A model generated the notes under the pieces. It had not been told where the DNA came from and ran no database searches. It saw only the letters and a list, made by a program, of their open reading frames with translations. The translations under genes were made by a program, and so were the position numbers. From Planctomycetota bacterium (lineage in GTDB: Bacteria; Planctomycetota; Phycisphaerae; UBA1845), in NCBI GenBank assembly GCA_030616775.1, contig JAUWWQ010000047.1, forward strand, positions 1 through 35,923: 35,923 nucleotides of DNA. The letters run 5' to 3'. Every line of letters starts with the position of its first letter. Within the stretch, counting starts at the first letter, position 1. Below, in pieces: positions 8,409 through 16,788 of this stretch.

Positions 8409-9413
8409 TCATCCTATCTTACCATTAGGGTCCTCGAGCGGCCTGTATTCAGCCATCAAAGGAATGGCCTTAGTGGCAAGGCGGAAGTAACTCGGCTCGA
8501 TCTCCAGCCCGATGCTGCGCAGGCCCAGCGCAGAGGCTGCCGCGATCGTGGACCCGGACCCCATAAACGGATCAAGGATGACTCCATCACCAAGAGGCAA
8601 CGCCGCGTGGACGATCTGTCGCAGGAATCTCTGAGGCTTGAGTGACGGGTGCTGAGCTATCTCCCGCTCGAGCCCGCGCGCCGGAGAAGAGAATATCAGA
8701 TCTCTAAAAGGCTCTCCGGGCGATGGTCGCCGAAGGGCACCCGTCTTCCAGCGTCGCAGGTTGTCTTGCACACGACCCTGGCACGGTTTACGGAAAAGCC
8801 CCCAAGGTTCCCAGCATGACTTGGGCATAACTGAGACGTTGGCGAACTCCTGGTGGGCATTCTTGGGACGGTCGCCGCCACGAAGCGTATGGACGACGCG
8901 AATGATCTCCCCGCGCTTCTCAAACCCATGCTCGATGAATGGCTCATACACCAAGTACGACACGAGAGGATTAGTCGCAATGAACACATGCGCGCCAGGG
9001 ACAAGCACGTTCATCAGATGCTGTGCGAGTCGACGAAAGAACCGTCGAAGTGCCTGGCGATCATTCCTGGTCAGTACCGTGAACCGGGGGAGCGGGCTTC
9101 TCTGGCAACCATCGAACGATGGTGGGATACGCCATACACCACCACGACGGTTCCTCAGCTTCCGCAGTTGCTCGGGCGTGTATTCGATCAGCCCGTAGGG
9201 TGGATCTGTCACTACCGCATGGATCGAGCGTGGCTTGGCTTCGGCAAGCCACTTGAATGCATCGATATTCACGATCTCGTAGGAGCCAAGGACAGTTTCG
9301 GGGGCAAGATGGAAGAGCAGACCCGTTGTGTTCGAAGTACCCTTAACCCGTCTTGACGCTCGAACTGACGCCAACGTAAGAGAGCCTTTCCAAGTTAATA
9401 GAAGCCTTGTCAC
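8409..9413 (-). CDS. DNA methyltransferase (N6-adenine/N4-cytosine, beta-class order)
   Basis: Site-specific DNA amino-methyltransferase. Motif IV is VVTDPPYGL near the N-terminus, and motif I is DPFMGSGSTIAAA near the C-terminus, followed by GLEIEPSYF. That order, catalytic motif first and SAM-binding motif last, is the beta class. The DPPY form is commonest in N6-adenine enzymes. The region between is the likely target-recognition part. The start is uncertain: I used the GTG at 9413, but TTG codons at 9443 and 9374 are also in frame, the latter with an AAAGG upstream. Its end overlaps the probable start of the nuclease gene, a compact type II restriction-modification layout. It diverges from the phosphosugar transferase gene. 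Confidence 0.88.
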   Translation of the reverse strand: MTRLLLTWKGSLTLASVRASRRVKGTSNTTGLLFHLAPETVLGSYEIVNIDAFKWLAEAKPRSIHAVVTDPPYGLIEYTPEQLRKLRNRRGGVWRIPPSFDGCQRSPLPRFTVLTRNDRQALRRFFRRLAQHLMNVLVPGAHVFIATNPLVSYLVYEPFIEHGFEKRGEIIRVVHTLRGGDRPKNAHQEFANVSVMPKSCWEPWGLFRKPCQGRVQDNLRRWKTGALRRPSPGEPFRDLIFSSPARGLEREIAQHPSLKPQRFLRQIVHAALPLGDGVILDPFMGSGSTIAAASALGLRSIGLEIEPSYFRLATKAIPLMAEYRPLEDPNGKIG

Positions 9414-9598
9414 GCCGCGTAGGTGTTTGTCCTCGCGTGGCAATCATGCGCCTTCGAGTATCCTATGTCAAGGCTCTTCCTTGCTGGATTCCTCGACCCG
9501 GATACCCGATTCGCCAAGCGCGGTTTAGGCTCCCTGCTGAGTTCTTGCCCTCGACAATCAATGGCGTGGGGGGGGCACTTCCATTAGACTCACGGCTT

Positions 9599-10690
9599 AT
9601 GTACTGGCTCGTCTTGACCGCCGTTGTTGGTCCGTTGATCGTGTCGCTTGCGGTCACTTACGTCGTGCGCGCCTGGGCACGCCGGTCCGGTTTCGTCGAT
9701 CACCCCCGTGGGCATAAGAAGCACGGGGCGCCGGTGGCACTTGGCGGCGGCATTGCCCTGGTTGCGTCGATCTGCGGGCCGATCCTCGCCGGGACTGTGG
9801 TTGCGTGGGCCCTGCACGGGGACACACCGCCCACGTGGCTGCCCGGTCTGATCAAGACGCACCTCGGCGGGATGGCGTCGAAGTTGCCCGTGGTTGTGGC
9901 AATCATGGCCGGGGCGGTGGTGCTGCATGTCGTTGGTCTGGTCGACGACCGCAAGGCACTGGGCCCTTGGCCGAAGCTTGTCGCACAGTTCGCGGTAGCG
10001 CTTTTTACCGCCTGGCCGATGGGTATCCGGGCCATTGAAGTGCTCCCCGCACCGATCTCGATCGGGATCACGGTCCTTTGGATCGTTCTGATCACCAACG
10101 CGTTCAACTTCCTGGATAACATGGATGGATTAAGCGCCGGAGTGGCGGCCATCGCGGCGGCCATCTTCGCCGTGGCCTCGATGAGCGCCGGGCAAATCTT
10201 CGTACCGGTCATGGCCTGGGTCGTGGTCGGCGGGCTGCTTGGCTTTTTGGTGCTCAACTTTTCACCCGCGACAATTTTCATGGGTGACGCTGGCAGCCTG
10301 GTGCTCGGCTACCTGATGAGCGTATTGACGATCCTCACCACATTTTACGATCCCGCACAAAATCTGACGCCGCTGGGTGTGATCGTTCCGGTTGTCGTGT
10401 TGGCTGTCCCGCTCTACGACGTAGCCAGCGTGGTTTTGCACCGGATTCGCGTGGGTGAAAGCCCGCTGCGGGGCGACTGGAGGCATTTCTCCCACCGGCT
10501 GGTCAGACGCGGCATGACCCAGCGCGGAGCGGTGCTAACGATCTACCTGGCCACAGCCGCCACCGGATTGCCCGCGATCATCCTTCCGCGTGTGGATTGG
10601 ATCAGTGCGTCGTTGCTGCTGGTGCAGTGCCTTTGCGTTGTCACGATGATAGCCATCCTCGAACATACGAAGACCACTTCAAACGGGTGA
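9599..10690 (+). CDS. Undecaprenyl-phosphate phosphosugar transferase (WecA/TagO/MraY-like)
   Basis: Polytopic membrane enzyme that moves a sugar-1-phosphate from a UDP-sugar to undecaprenyl phosphate, the first step of envelope glycan synthesis. Family motifs are all visible: HGAPVALGGGIAL near the N-terminus, LVDDRKALGPWPK, NAFNFLDNMDGLSAG, FMGDAGSLVLGY, and the HFSHRLVRRGMTQRG cytoplasmic loop. About ten hydrophobic helices are predicted by eye over 363 residues, the usual size. The ATG at 9599 starts right at the first helix. The frame extends 64 codons upstream, but that segment overlaps the divergent methyltransferase and has no helix. Exact sugar specificity cannot be read; WecA/TagO is closer than MraY by the HRL loop. 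Confidence 0.88.
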   Translation: MYWLVLTAVVGPLIVSLAVTYVVRAWARRSGFVDHPRGHKKHGAPVALGGGIALVASICGPILAGTVVAWALHGDTPPTWLPGLIKTHLGGMASKLPVVVAIMAGAVVLHVVGLVDDRKALGPWPKLVAQFAVALFTAWPMGIRAIEVLPAPISIGITVLWIVLITNAFNFLDNMDGLSAGVAAIAAAIFAVASMSAGQIFVPVMAWVVVGGLLGFLVLNFSPATIFMGDAGSLVLGYLMSVLTILTTFYDPAQNLTPLGVIVPVVVLAVPLYDVASVVLHRIRVGESPLRGDWRHFSHRLVRRGMTQRGAVLTIYLATAATGLPAIILPRVDWISASLLLVQCLCVVTMIAILEHTKTTSNG

Positions 10691-10909
10691 CCAACATACG
10701 TTTCACGGGTAACCTCTGGTCAGTAACGCAACAGCGCCCAACGGACACAGGGGACCTGCTCTGTTGATGAGCCGATCGTAAAGGCGGTCAGTTCGCCGGG
10801 TGGTCGGGCGGTGAGTCGTCTCGATCTATGTAAGAACAGAGTGACCCACGACAGCGGGCGCTCCTGGGGGCCTTTGCCGGGAGTACTGTGTAAATCGTGG
10901 CAACGAGAT

Positions 10910-11160
10910 ATGCTCCAAAGGCGGTTAGAGCTGTGCCTGCCGTAGTGTGACGGGCCGCTGACCCGCGAGCAGATCTTGCAGCTTTGCCGGGCCGGTCAGG
11001 GAATTACAGAACTGAGGCGCGGGAATCGAACCTCGCCCTCGACCTTGTGGGTGTGCCTGTGGGAGCCTTTGAGGACGAGAAGGTTGCCGCAGTGTTGAAG
11101 CTGCCCAAATACCGTCGCGTGCTTTACTTGCTGCCGATCGGGCATCCGGTCGACCGTTAG
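10910..11160 (+). pseudogene. Remnant of a SagB-type nitroreductase
   Basis: The 614 bases between the phosphosugar transferase and the sulfatase gene hold no intact gene, but fragments of a nitroreductase read in two plus-strand frames. From the ATG at 10910 one frame reads MLQRRLELCLP, a stop, then GPLTREQILQLCRAGQGIT, which is the N-terminal block of SagB-like nitroreductases. The next frame continues as NLALDLVGVPVGAF, then EDEKVAAVLKLP and YLLPIGHPVDR with stop at 11160, the C-terminal block. The central two thirds of the gene, including most FMN contacts, is deleted. So this is a decayed, internally deleted gene. The remaining bases on either side show no further feature to me. Confidence 0.6.
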
Positions 11161-11304
11161 AGCGATTCTCGAAATCGTATGCCGAGCCGCGGGCTTTAAG
11201 CGCGGAATCGCATAGCGAGAGGACGCTCGCCGTCCCTGACGTGCGGTATACGAAAACGGGATCTGCTCTAGACTTGGCACCAAAGTCATATGGGCGTCGA
11301 TCGC

Positions 11305-13299
11305 TTACGGTGTTACCGAAGCGGCTTCCCCACCCAAGGCTGCATCAAGGGCACGTCGTGCTTGGGCGTGGTCTGGATCGAGTCGCAGGGCCTCGCGGTA
11401 GGCCTCGATGGCCTCGTCCATCCGACCGAGCTTGGCCAAACCCTCGCCGAGTAGATAGTGCGCATTGGCATTGCCCGGAGCATTGGCTGGATTGGCTTGA
11501 ATACTCTTGCGATATGCCTCGACCGCCTCGCCTGCTTTTCCCTGCTTGAGATAAGCGCTGCCGAGGTTGAGATACGCCGAGGGTATTACCGGATTGGCGC
11601 GAATTCGTCTGGTAAGGACGCGGTCCAAGTCGCTGGCGTCAGCAGCCTCCTCCAGGGCCAGTTGCAGCGCTTCCTTAAAGTGTTCGGCGGCTTCGTCCAG
11701 TCGGTCTGCGCCGGCAAGTAGAAAACCCAAGCCGTTGTGCCAGTCGGCGGAATCCGGCGTTAGCTTCAACGCTTCGTACATGTGGTAGATGGCGTCGTCA
11801 AGATCGCCCTCATCGAAGGCGATCTTGGACAACTCTTCGTGGATGTAAGCGATATCCGGTCGTATTTCCAGGATCTTCTCGCAAATTCTCTTGGCCCTGT
11901 CGTCCTCCTTCTTGTTCAAGCTGTCATTGACGTTTTCGATCATCGTGAAGACTTTAAGGAACTCCTTTGGATCTTCCTTGCTGGTGTCGAAGTCCCAGGT
12001 CTCGACCACAGTACCACCCACGTAGCCCAGGGCGTGGAGTTTTTCCCGGTCCTCCGGATCCAAGTCCAGCTTGCTCTCGTCTATATCCGTGCGGAGATGT
12101 TTCGTTAGGATTTGTCTCAATCGTTCCTGGAAGCCGTGAGCTCTTTCCGGTTCCTTCTCCACCAGATTGTGTTCTTCGTCTGGATCCAGCTCCAGATCAT
12201 ACAGTTCCGGTTCTGTAGTCTGAATGTATTTCCAGCGATCGGTTTGCACGCCCAGCAGTGAACTGCATTCATATTTGGTTGCTACCATAGATTCACTGTA
12301 GAGGTACCGCTCCTCTCCGGCGGCCGTATCGCCAGTGAAGAATCCTGACAGGTTCTTCCCTTGCAGCTCCGAAGGTACAGGCAGGCCTACGATTGCCAGG
12401 ACCGTAGGCACGATATCGACGAGGGATACAGTATCGTCAACTCGCCTTGCCCCGTTCTGACCAGGCAGTTTCACTATCAACGGCACCTTGGTTGTAGTGT
12501 GATAGATGAAGTAACCATGCAGCATCTCGCCGTGGTCGCCCAGGCCCTCGCCGTGGTCACCGGTGATGATAATAAGGCTTGAATCGTATAGACCCATACT
12601 CTTTAACTTGTCGAGGACCTGTGCGATACAGTGGTCGGTGTAAGCGACCTCGCCGGCATAGGGGTCGTCGGCGAATATTGAGCCATACGGATCCGGTGGT
12701 CGGTAGGGGTGATGGGGGTCATAGTAGTGTACAAAAAGAAAGAAGGGCTCAGAGGGATGTTCGTCGAGCCAGGCGATGGCAGCGTGAGTTACCTCCTCAC
12801 CGCGACGCTCCGGATGCCCTCCTTTGGTGGTGAGATCGGAGTCGATCTCGTCGTCGTAAGTGTCGAAACCCTGATTTAAGCCGAACTGGGCATCCAAGAT
12901 GAACGAACCGATGACGGCGGCGGTCCGGTAGCCGACTTCCCGTAATCGCTCGGCGAGTGTTACGTTATCGTCAGCCAGCCGGTAGTTGAGGTTGCCGTGC
13001 ACCCCGTGGTAGGGCGGTATGGTGCCGGTGAGCATCGAACTGTGCGCGGGTAGTGTGATGGGAAACGGCGTAATTACGTTGGAAAAGAGAATGCCCTCGT
13101 CGGCAACCGCATCAATGTTGGGTGTGATTCGGCGGAAGCGCCCGTAGCTGCTGACGTGGTCAGCCCGGCAAGTATCGATACTGATAAGAACGATGTTCGG
13201 ACGGCGACCTGCCGACCAATGGAGGTGGACCGCCAACCAGCCCCCACCGCTCACCACGACTAGAACCGAAACAAGAAGGATCAGGCGAAATCGTGTCAC
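11305..13299 (-). CDS. Membrane-anchored sulfatase-fold hydrolase with C-terminal TPRs
   Basis: A 664-residue protein: N-terminal membrane anchor or signal (about 5-25), an alkaline-phosphatase-superfamily sulfatase domain (about 33-400), then a TPR region (about 470-655) with repeats such as AYLNLGSAYLKQGKAGEAVE and ANAHYLLGEGLAKLGRMDEA. Metal-site segments are present (LISIDTCRADH near 42, IITGDHGEGLGDHGE). The formylglycine motif C/S-x-P-x-R is absent: the equivalent site reads ITLPAHSSMLTG, with Thr82 where the Cys would be and His86 where the Arg would be. So it cannot be a classical formylglycine sulfatase; a Thr nucleophile as in related phospho-transfer enzymes is possible. It faces the periplasm or paryphoplasm. 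Single gene. Confidence 0.85.
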   Translation of the reverse strand: MTRFRLILLVSVLVVVSGGGWLAVHLHWSAGRRPNIVLISIDTCRADHVSSYGRFRRITPNIDAVADEGILFSNVITPFPITLPAHSSMLTGTIPPYHGVHGNLNYRLADDNVTLAERLREVGYRTAAVIGSFILDAQFGLNQGFDTYDDEIDSDLTTKGGHPERRGEEVTHAAIAWLDEHPSEPFFLFVHYYDPHHPYRPPDPYGSIFADDPYAGEVAYTDHCIAQVLDKLKSMGLYDSSLIIITGDHGEGLGDHGEMLHGYFIYHTTTKVPLIVKLPGQNGARRVDDTVSLVDIVPTVLAIVGLPVPSELQGKNLSGFFTGDTAAGEERYLYSESMVATKYECSSLLGVQTDRWKYIQTTEPELYDLELDPDEEHNLVEKEPERAHGFQERLRQILTKHLRTDIDESKLDLDPEDREKLHALGYVGGTVVETWDFDTSKEDPKEFLKVFTMIENVNDSLNKKEDDRAKRICEKILEIRPDIAYIHEELSKIAFDEGDLDDAIYHMYEALKLTPDSADWHNGLGFLLAGADRLDEAAEHFKEALQLALEEAADASDLDRVLTRRIRANPVIPSAYLNLGSAYLKQGKAGEAVEAYRKSIQANPANAPGNANAHYLLGEGLAKLGRMDEAIEAYREALRLDPDHAQARRALDAALGGEAASVTP

Positions 13300-13423
13300 T
13301 GCTGGAACCCATCCCCAATATTATCGGTTGGTGAACAGGGTTACCCCGGTTGTGCCCCCTTGCCGTAGTGCTGGATACTCACGGGCTAATCCTATTGTAG
13401 CCATTCCGATCATCCCGCTCCAG

Positions 13424-13449
13424 CGTGCCGCTGCGCTCCAGGCGGCACG
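13424..13449 (-). terminator. GC-rich hairpin just after the stop of the 13452-14024 gene
   Basis: An 8-bp perfect inverted repeat, CGTGCCGC and GCGGCACG, encloses a ten-base loop and starts three bases beyond the stop codon of the minus-strand gene. The position fits transcription termination, but no T-run follows, so it is only a candidate. Confidence 0.3.
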
Positions 13450-13451
13450 GG

Positions 13452-14024
13452 CTATCGGAAACAGTCCCGCACATCACGAATCGGTGAAAACGCGGTGGGG
13501 AGCGCCTCGACCCTCGTAACCTGCCAAATCCGCCCGTCATCGCGGAAAGTCAGCCGCCATCGCGACGCCAACCGGTTGAAAAAGGCGTCAACACAGCGTA
13601 CTCGGCACGCGGCATTAAACACCGCAACAGCCTCGTTCCTCCGCGGGAACGACACCTCAAAGTTTCGCAGCCGGGCCTGGTCTACATCATAGCGAGTAAG
13701 ACTTTGTTCTACGCGATCAAGAAACTCGAAACGGCTGAATCCGGCTGCCTCAAAGTCCTTGGCGAGGTGCTTACCGATGGCGCCGGGGTCGCCCAGCTCG
13801 ACGGCGGCGGCAAGATCGCGGCAAATCCCGATAACCTCTTCACGTGGTGTAACGACGATGATGGATAGCGACAGTAGTGAAGGCATGGCGGCAAAGCCGA
13901 TCGACACGGCCCGCCCCCACGCTCGGGTCCGCCGCCACGACCATACCGCGATAAACCCGAACTGCACCGCAACGAGCAGGATGAGCAGCTGCCAGAAGCT
14001 TTCAAACAGCAACTTCGAGATCAC
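13452..14024 (-). CDS. Membrane protein with NTF2-like C-terminal domain, unknown function
   Basis: A 190-residue protein not matched to a named family. Two hydrophobic helices (about 8-28 and 40-58) anchor the N-terminus. The remaining part (about 62-180) begins with an amphipathic helix, VIGICRDLAAAVELGDPGAI, followed by a short segment with RYDVDQARL and several beta-like strands ending WRLTFRDDGRIWQVTRVEAL. This helix-then-curved-sheet order with a terminal W-R-L...W-x-V strand pattern is typical of NTF2-like/SnoaL small domains. The gene lies between rpoN (115 bp upstream) and the sulfatase gene, all on the minus strand. No catalytic residues can be named. Confidence 0.6.
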   Translation of the reverse strand: MISKLLFESFWQLLILLVAVQFGFIAVWSWRRTRAWGRAVSIGFAAMPSLLSLSIIVVTPREEVIGICRDLAAAVELGDPGAIGKHLAKDFEAAGFSRFEFLDRVEQSLTRYDVDQARLRNFEVSFPRRNEAVAVFNAACRVRCVDAFFNRLASRWRLTFRDDGRIWQVTRVEALPTAFSPIRDVRDCFR

Positions 14025-14139
14025 AGTGAGACCACTATGAGCGGGACAAACAGGCCGGCAAGACGCTACACCGCCTGGTGGTTCCTGGTCGCTGCCAATT
14101 CCAACGAGGTTCTACTTATAAAACGCACAGAACGGAATG

Positions 14140-15606
14140 CTAGTATTCACGTCGCTGCCGTGCGGCTGGGATGTCCAACTGTTGACGGTACTTGGCAACG
14201 GTTCGCCGGGAGATTTCGATCCCTTCATTTTTCAGCAGGGCGGCGATTTGATCATCGTTGAACGGTGCCTTTTTGTTCTCCGCGTCGATCAGCTCGCGCA
14301 CACGGGTCTTCACACGGTCCCATCCCATGCTTTCGCCGTTGTCCGTCTCGGTGCCCCCGGTGAAGAAATAACGAAGTGGATAGATTCCCCGCGGCGTCTG
14401 CATGTGCTTGTCCGCGACGGTCCGGCTGACCGTCGAGGGGTCGCACTCCAGCTCGGTTGCAAGATCGCTCATCCTGAGGATCTTCAGTCCCTCCGGTCCG
14501 ATGTCGAAGAAGTCACGCTGCTTTTCGATGATTGCGTGAGCGACTTCCAGCAGCCGGTTCCTGCGGAACTTGACCGCGTCGATCAACGCGGTGGCTTCCT
14601 CGACGTGTTTCCGGGCGAATTGTCGCGTTTCCTTTCCATTTTCCTTGGACTTGGCCATGGTGAGGACGTCTTCCCGAATCCGAAGCTTGGGTGTGTTTCC
14701 GCGCGCCAGTTGTAAGGTCAGTCCGCCGCCTGTTTCCGCGTACCTCACGATCACGTCGGGGCGGATGGTCGGGACCGATCGGTCACCCACGAGATAACCG
14801 GGGTGGAGGCAGAGAGTGGAGCGCATCGCCTTGATGGCCTCATTGATCTCGCCGATCGAGTATCCGGTCGCCTTGGCGACGGCCGGCAACCGGTTATGGA
14901 TAATGTCATTAAGGTGACGCTCAATCAGGGTGCGCTCCAGGCGATTATCACCGCTCAACGTATCGAGCTGGAGCAACAGGCACTCAACTGCATCCCGGGC
15001 GCCGATTCCCGCCGGGTCGAGTTTATGAATCTCCTTTAGTGCCCTTTCCAGTGCATCGATGGCAATTGACGGACGTACGCTCTCGGTGATCTCTTCCAGG
15101 GGCACCTTCAGATAGCCGTCAGGATCGAGGTGGTTGATGACGGCCTCACCCGCTCGGCGCACGTCGTTGTCAACTTCGACAAGCGACCATTGGGCCAGCA
15201 AGTGTTCGTTAAGCCCGATCTCGCGACCCGCCGTGTTCGCCATCGCACCCATCTTGGCGTCGCGGTCGTAGCCGGATGACAATCGGCGCGCTCTGGACGG
15301 CGGCGGGTCGTTCAGATCCAGATCATAGTCCCTGGACATCCGATCGAGCCTGGCAAAGCTGCGGTCATTGCCGTCATCCCGTTGACCGGGGGGGACGCGA
15401 CTCAAGTCTTGACCCGGCGCGGTCTCGGGGGGTTCCGGCTCAGCCACCTCCAGTGCAGCATTGCTCTCCAGCGCGCTTTCAATGTGGGCCTCGAGGTCCG
15501 CGACAGGCTTCTGCAGTATGGCCATAGACTGGATGAGCTGAGGCGTCAGCCTCTGCTCCAATCGCATCTGCTGGCCAAGGGTCTGGCTCAAAAACTGCGA
15601 CATCAA
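14140..15606 (-). CDS. rpoN: RNA polymerase sigma-54 factor RpoN
   Basis: Alternative sigma factor that needs AAA+ activators. The 488-residue protein has the Gln/Leu-rich region I (MMSQFLSQTLGQQMRLEQRL, then LTPQLIQSMAILQ), an acidic, proline-rich region II (about 55-95), the core-binding domain (about 115-300), and region III with the helix-turn-helix ATELECDPSTVSRTVADKH and the diagnostic RpoN box, seen as RRTVAKYRQQL close to the C-terminus. Two ATGs are adjacent at the start (15606 and 15603). No sigma-54 activator is evident among the regulators of this window, since none of them carries an AAA+ domain. It is separated from recR by about 200 bp. Confidence 0.96.
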   Translation of the reverse strand: MMSQFLSQTLGQQMRLEQRLTPQLIQSMAILQKPVADLEAHIESALESNAALEVAEPEPPETAPGQDLSRVPPGQRDDGNDRSFARLDRMSRDYDLDLNDPPPSRARRLSSGYDRDAKMGAMANTAGREIGLNEHLLAQWSLVEVDNDVRRAGEAVINHLDPDGYLKVPLEEITESVRPSIAIDALERALKEIHKLDPAGIGARDAVECLLLQLDTLSGDNRLERTLIERHLNDIIHNRLPAVAKATGYSIGEINEAIKAMRSTLCLHPGYLVGDRSVPTIRPDVIVRYAETGGGLTLQLARGNTPKLRIREDVLTMAKSKENGKETRQFARKHVEEATALIDAVKFRRNRLLEVAHAIIEKQRDFFDIGPEGLKILRMSDLATELECDPSTVSRTVADKHMQTPRGIYPLRYFFTGGTETDNGESMGWDRVKTRVRELIDAENKKAPFNDDQIAALLKNEGIEISRRTVAKYRQQLDIPAARQRREY

Positions 15607-15813
15607 GCTTATCTAACCTCTTCGCGGACGATTTGCTTCCATGCCATTCGTTGTGCTGCTACGCTTCACCGTCTCCCTCTACGTGCCTCCCATCAAGCCG
15701 CACGCTTATCGGGCCTGAAAACCCGCCATGGATTATCCCATGGATTGTCCAGACCATTATAGCATGCCGGGGCCTGGGTTCCCCATACCTCGTCTGGCAG
15801 GCGCTCTGGAACG

Positions 15814-16416
15814 TCACATGCGTGTGCGGGCGCGGATGGCCGCTTCCAGCATCCCCACCGTTGCGTATTCCAACTGCGACCCGACCGCCAACCCCCGTGC
15901 CGGGCGAGTCACCGACACATCGAACTCGCTCAGCAGACTTTGAAGGTGCAGGGCCGTGCCATCACCATCCATTGTCGGGTTCAGAGCCAGCACCACCTCG
16001 CGAACCGAGCCGGCTCGGACGCGCTCGACCAGGCCGTCGATCGTCAGGTCCTCCGGCTCGATCCCTTCCAACGGGGCGATGTGACCCATCAGCACGTGAT
16101 ACGTGCCGTGAATCAACCCGGTTGCCTCCAAAGCCATCAGGTCCTTAGGTTGTTCGACGACCCAGATCTCCCCTTTGTCGCGCATCGGGTCGGCGCAAAT
16201 CCTGCAAGGATCCGTCTCGGTCAGGTTGTAGCAGGTTCGGCAGTGAATGATCTTGTCTTTAACGTCGAGGATCGCCTGGGCCAGGCCGGCAGCGAACTCG
16301 CGAGGCTCGCGCAGAACGTGGAATGCCAACCGCTCGGCACTTCTGGGACCGATGCCGGGCAGCTTCTGAAACTGCTCCTTGAGACGGGCAAGTGAGTCGA
16401 TCGATTCCCTGCTCAT
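15814..16416 (-). CDS. recR: Recombination mediator protein RecR
   Basis: RecR works with RecF and RecO to load RecA on gapped DNA. The 200-residue protein has the N-terminal helix-hairpin-helix (LPGIGPRSAERLAFHVL), a four-cysteine zinc site (CRTCYNLTETDPCRIC), and a Toprim domain starting GEIWVVEQPKDLMALE and including the HIAPLEGI loop. C-terminal residues RPARGLAVGSQLEYA match the family Walker-B-like end. It is the last gene of the dnaX-ybaB-recR cluster, 30 bp after ybaB. Confidence 0.97.
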   Translation of the reverse strand: MSRESIDSLARLKEQFQKLPGIGPRSAERLAFHVLREPREFAAGLAQAILDVKDKIIHCRTCYNLTETDPCRICADPMRDKGEIWVVEQPKDLMALEATGLIHGTYHVLMGHIAPLEGIEPEDLTIDGLVERVRAGSVREVVLALNPTMDGDGTALHLQSLLSEFDVSVTRPARGLAVGSQLEYATVGMLEAAIRARTRM

Positions 16417-16446
16417 CGGTGCTCTCGCCGCTCGCTAATTACCCCA

Positions 16447-16782
16447 TCAGCTACCACCCAACATTTCAGTCAAGCCCGGCAGGTTCAACCCGCCGGTCAG
16501 CGACGCCAGCTCACTTTTCATCGCCTCTTGGGACTTCGCGACGGCTGCTCCGACCGCAGCCTTGACCAGGTCCTCGAGTAACTCCACGTCGTTGACCACC
16601 TGTGGATCGATCTTGATATCCACAAGCGTTCCTTTTCCGTCCACCGTGGCGCGCACCATACCGCCGCCCGCGTCGCCGTGGTGCCGACGGGCGGCCGCCT
16701 CCTCCTGCAATTTGGTGATCTGACTCTGCAGCTCCTTCGCCGATTTCAGGATACCCGCGAGGTTGCCAAGATTACCTAACAT
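16447..16782 (-). CDS. ybaB: YbaB/EbfC nucleoid-associated protein
   Basis: A small dimeric DNA-binding protein of 111 residues, conserved next to dnaX and recR in many bacteria. It shows the family pattern: an N-terminal helix KELQSQITKLQEEAA, a glycine-rich turn, a beta strand GMVRATVDGKGTLVDIKIDP, then VVNDVELLEDLVKAAVGAAV and a Gly/Leu-rich C-terminal tail with NLPGLTEMLG. It starts six bases after the dnaX stop. The segment ARRHHGDAGGG is a little longer and more basic than usual. Function in DNA organisation is known for the family; nothing here is special beyond the context. Confidence 0.93.
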   Translation of the reverse strand: MLGNLGNLAGILKSAKELQSQITKLQEEAAARRHHGDAGGGMVRATVDGKGTLVDIKIDPQVVNDVELLEDLVKAAVGAAVAKSQEAMKSELASLTGGLNLPGLTEMLGGS

Positions 16783-16788
16783 AGCCTG

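Noticed and set aside
9407-9598. 64-codon N-terminal extension of the phosphosugar transferase
   Set aside because: It overlaps the divergent methyltransferase, has no family similarity, and the first membrane helix begins at the ATG at 9599.
11018-11036. tRNA T-arm-like sequence (GGTTCGATTCCC on the minus strand)
   Set aside because: The flanking bases do not form a T stem, acceptor stem or anticodon arm, and the stretch is explained by the nitroreductase remnant.
14037-14715. Plus-strand ORFs opposite rpoN
   Set aside because: Antisense shadows of the well-conserved RpoN C-terminus.
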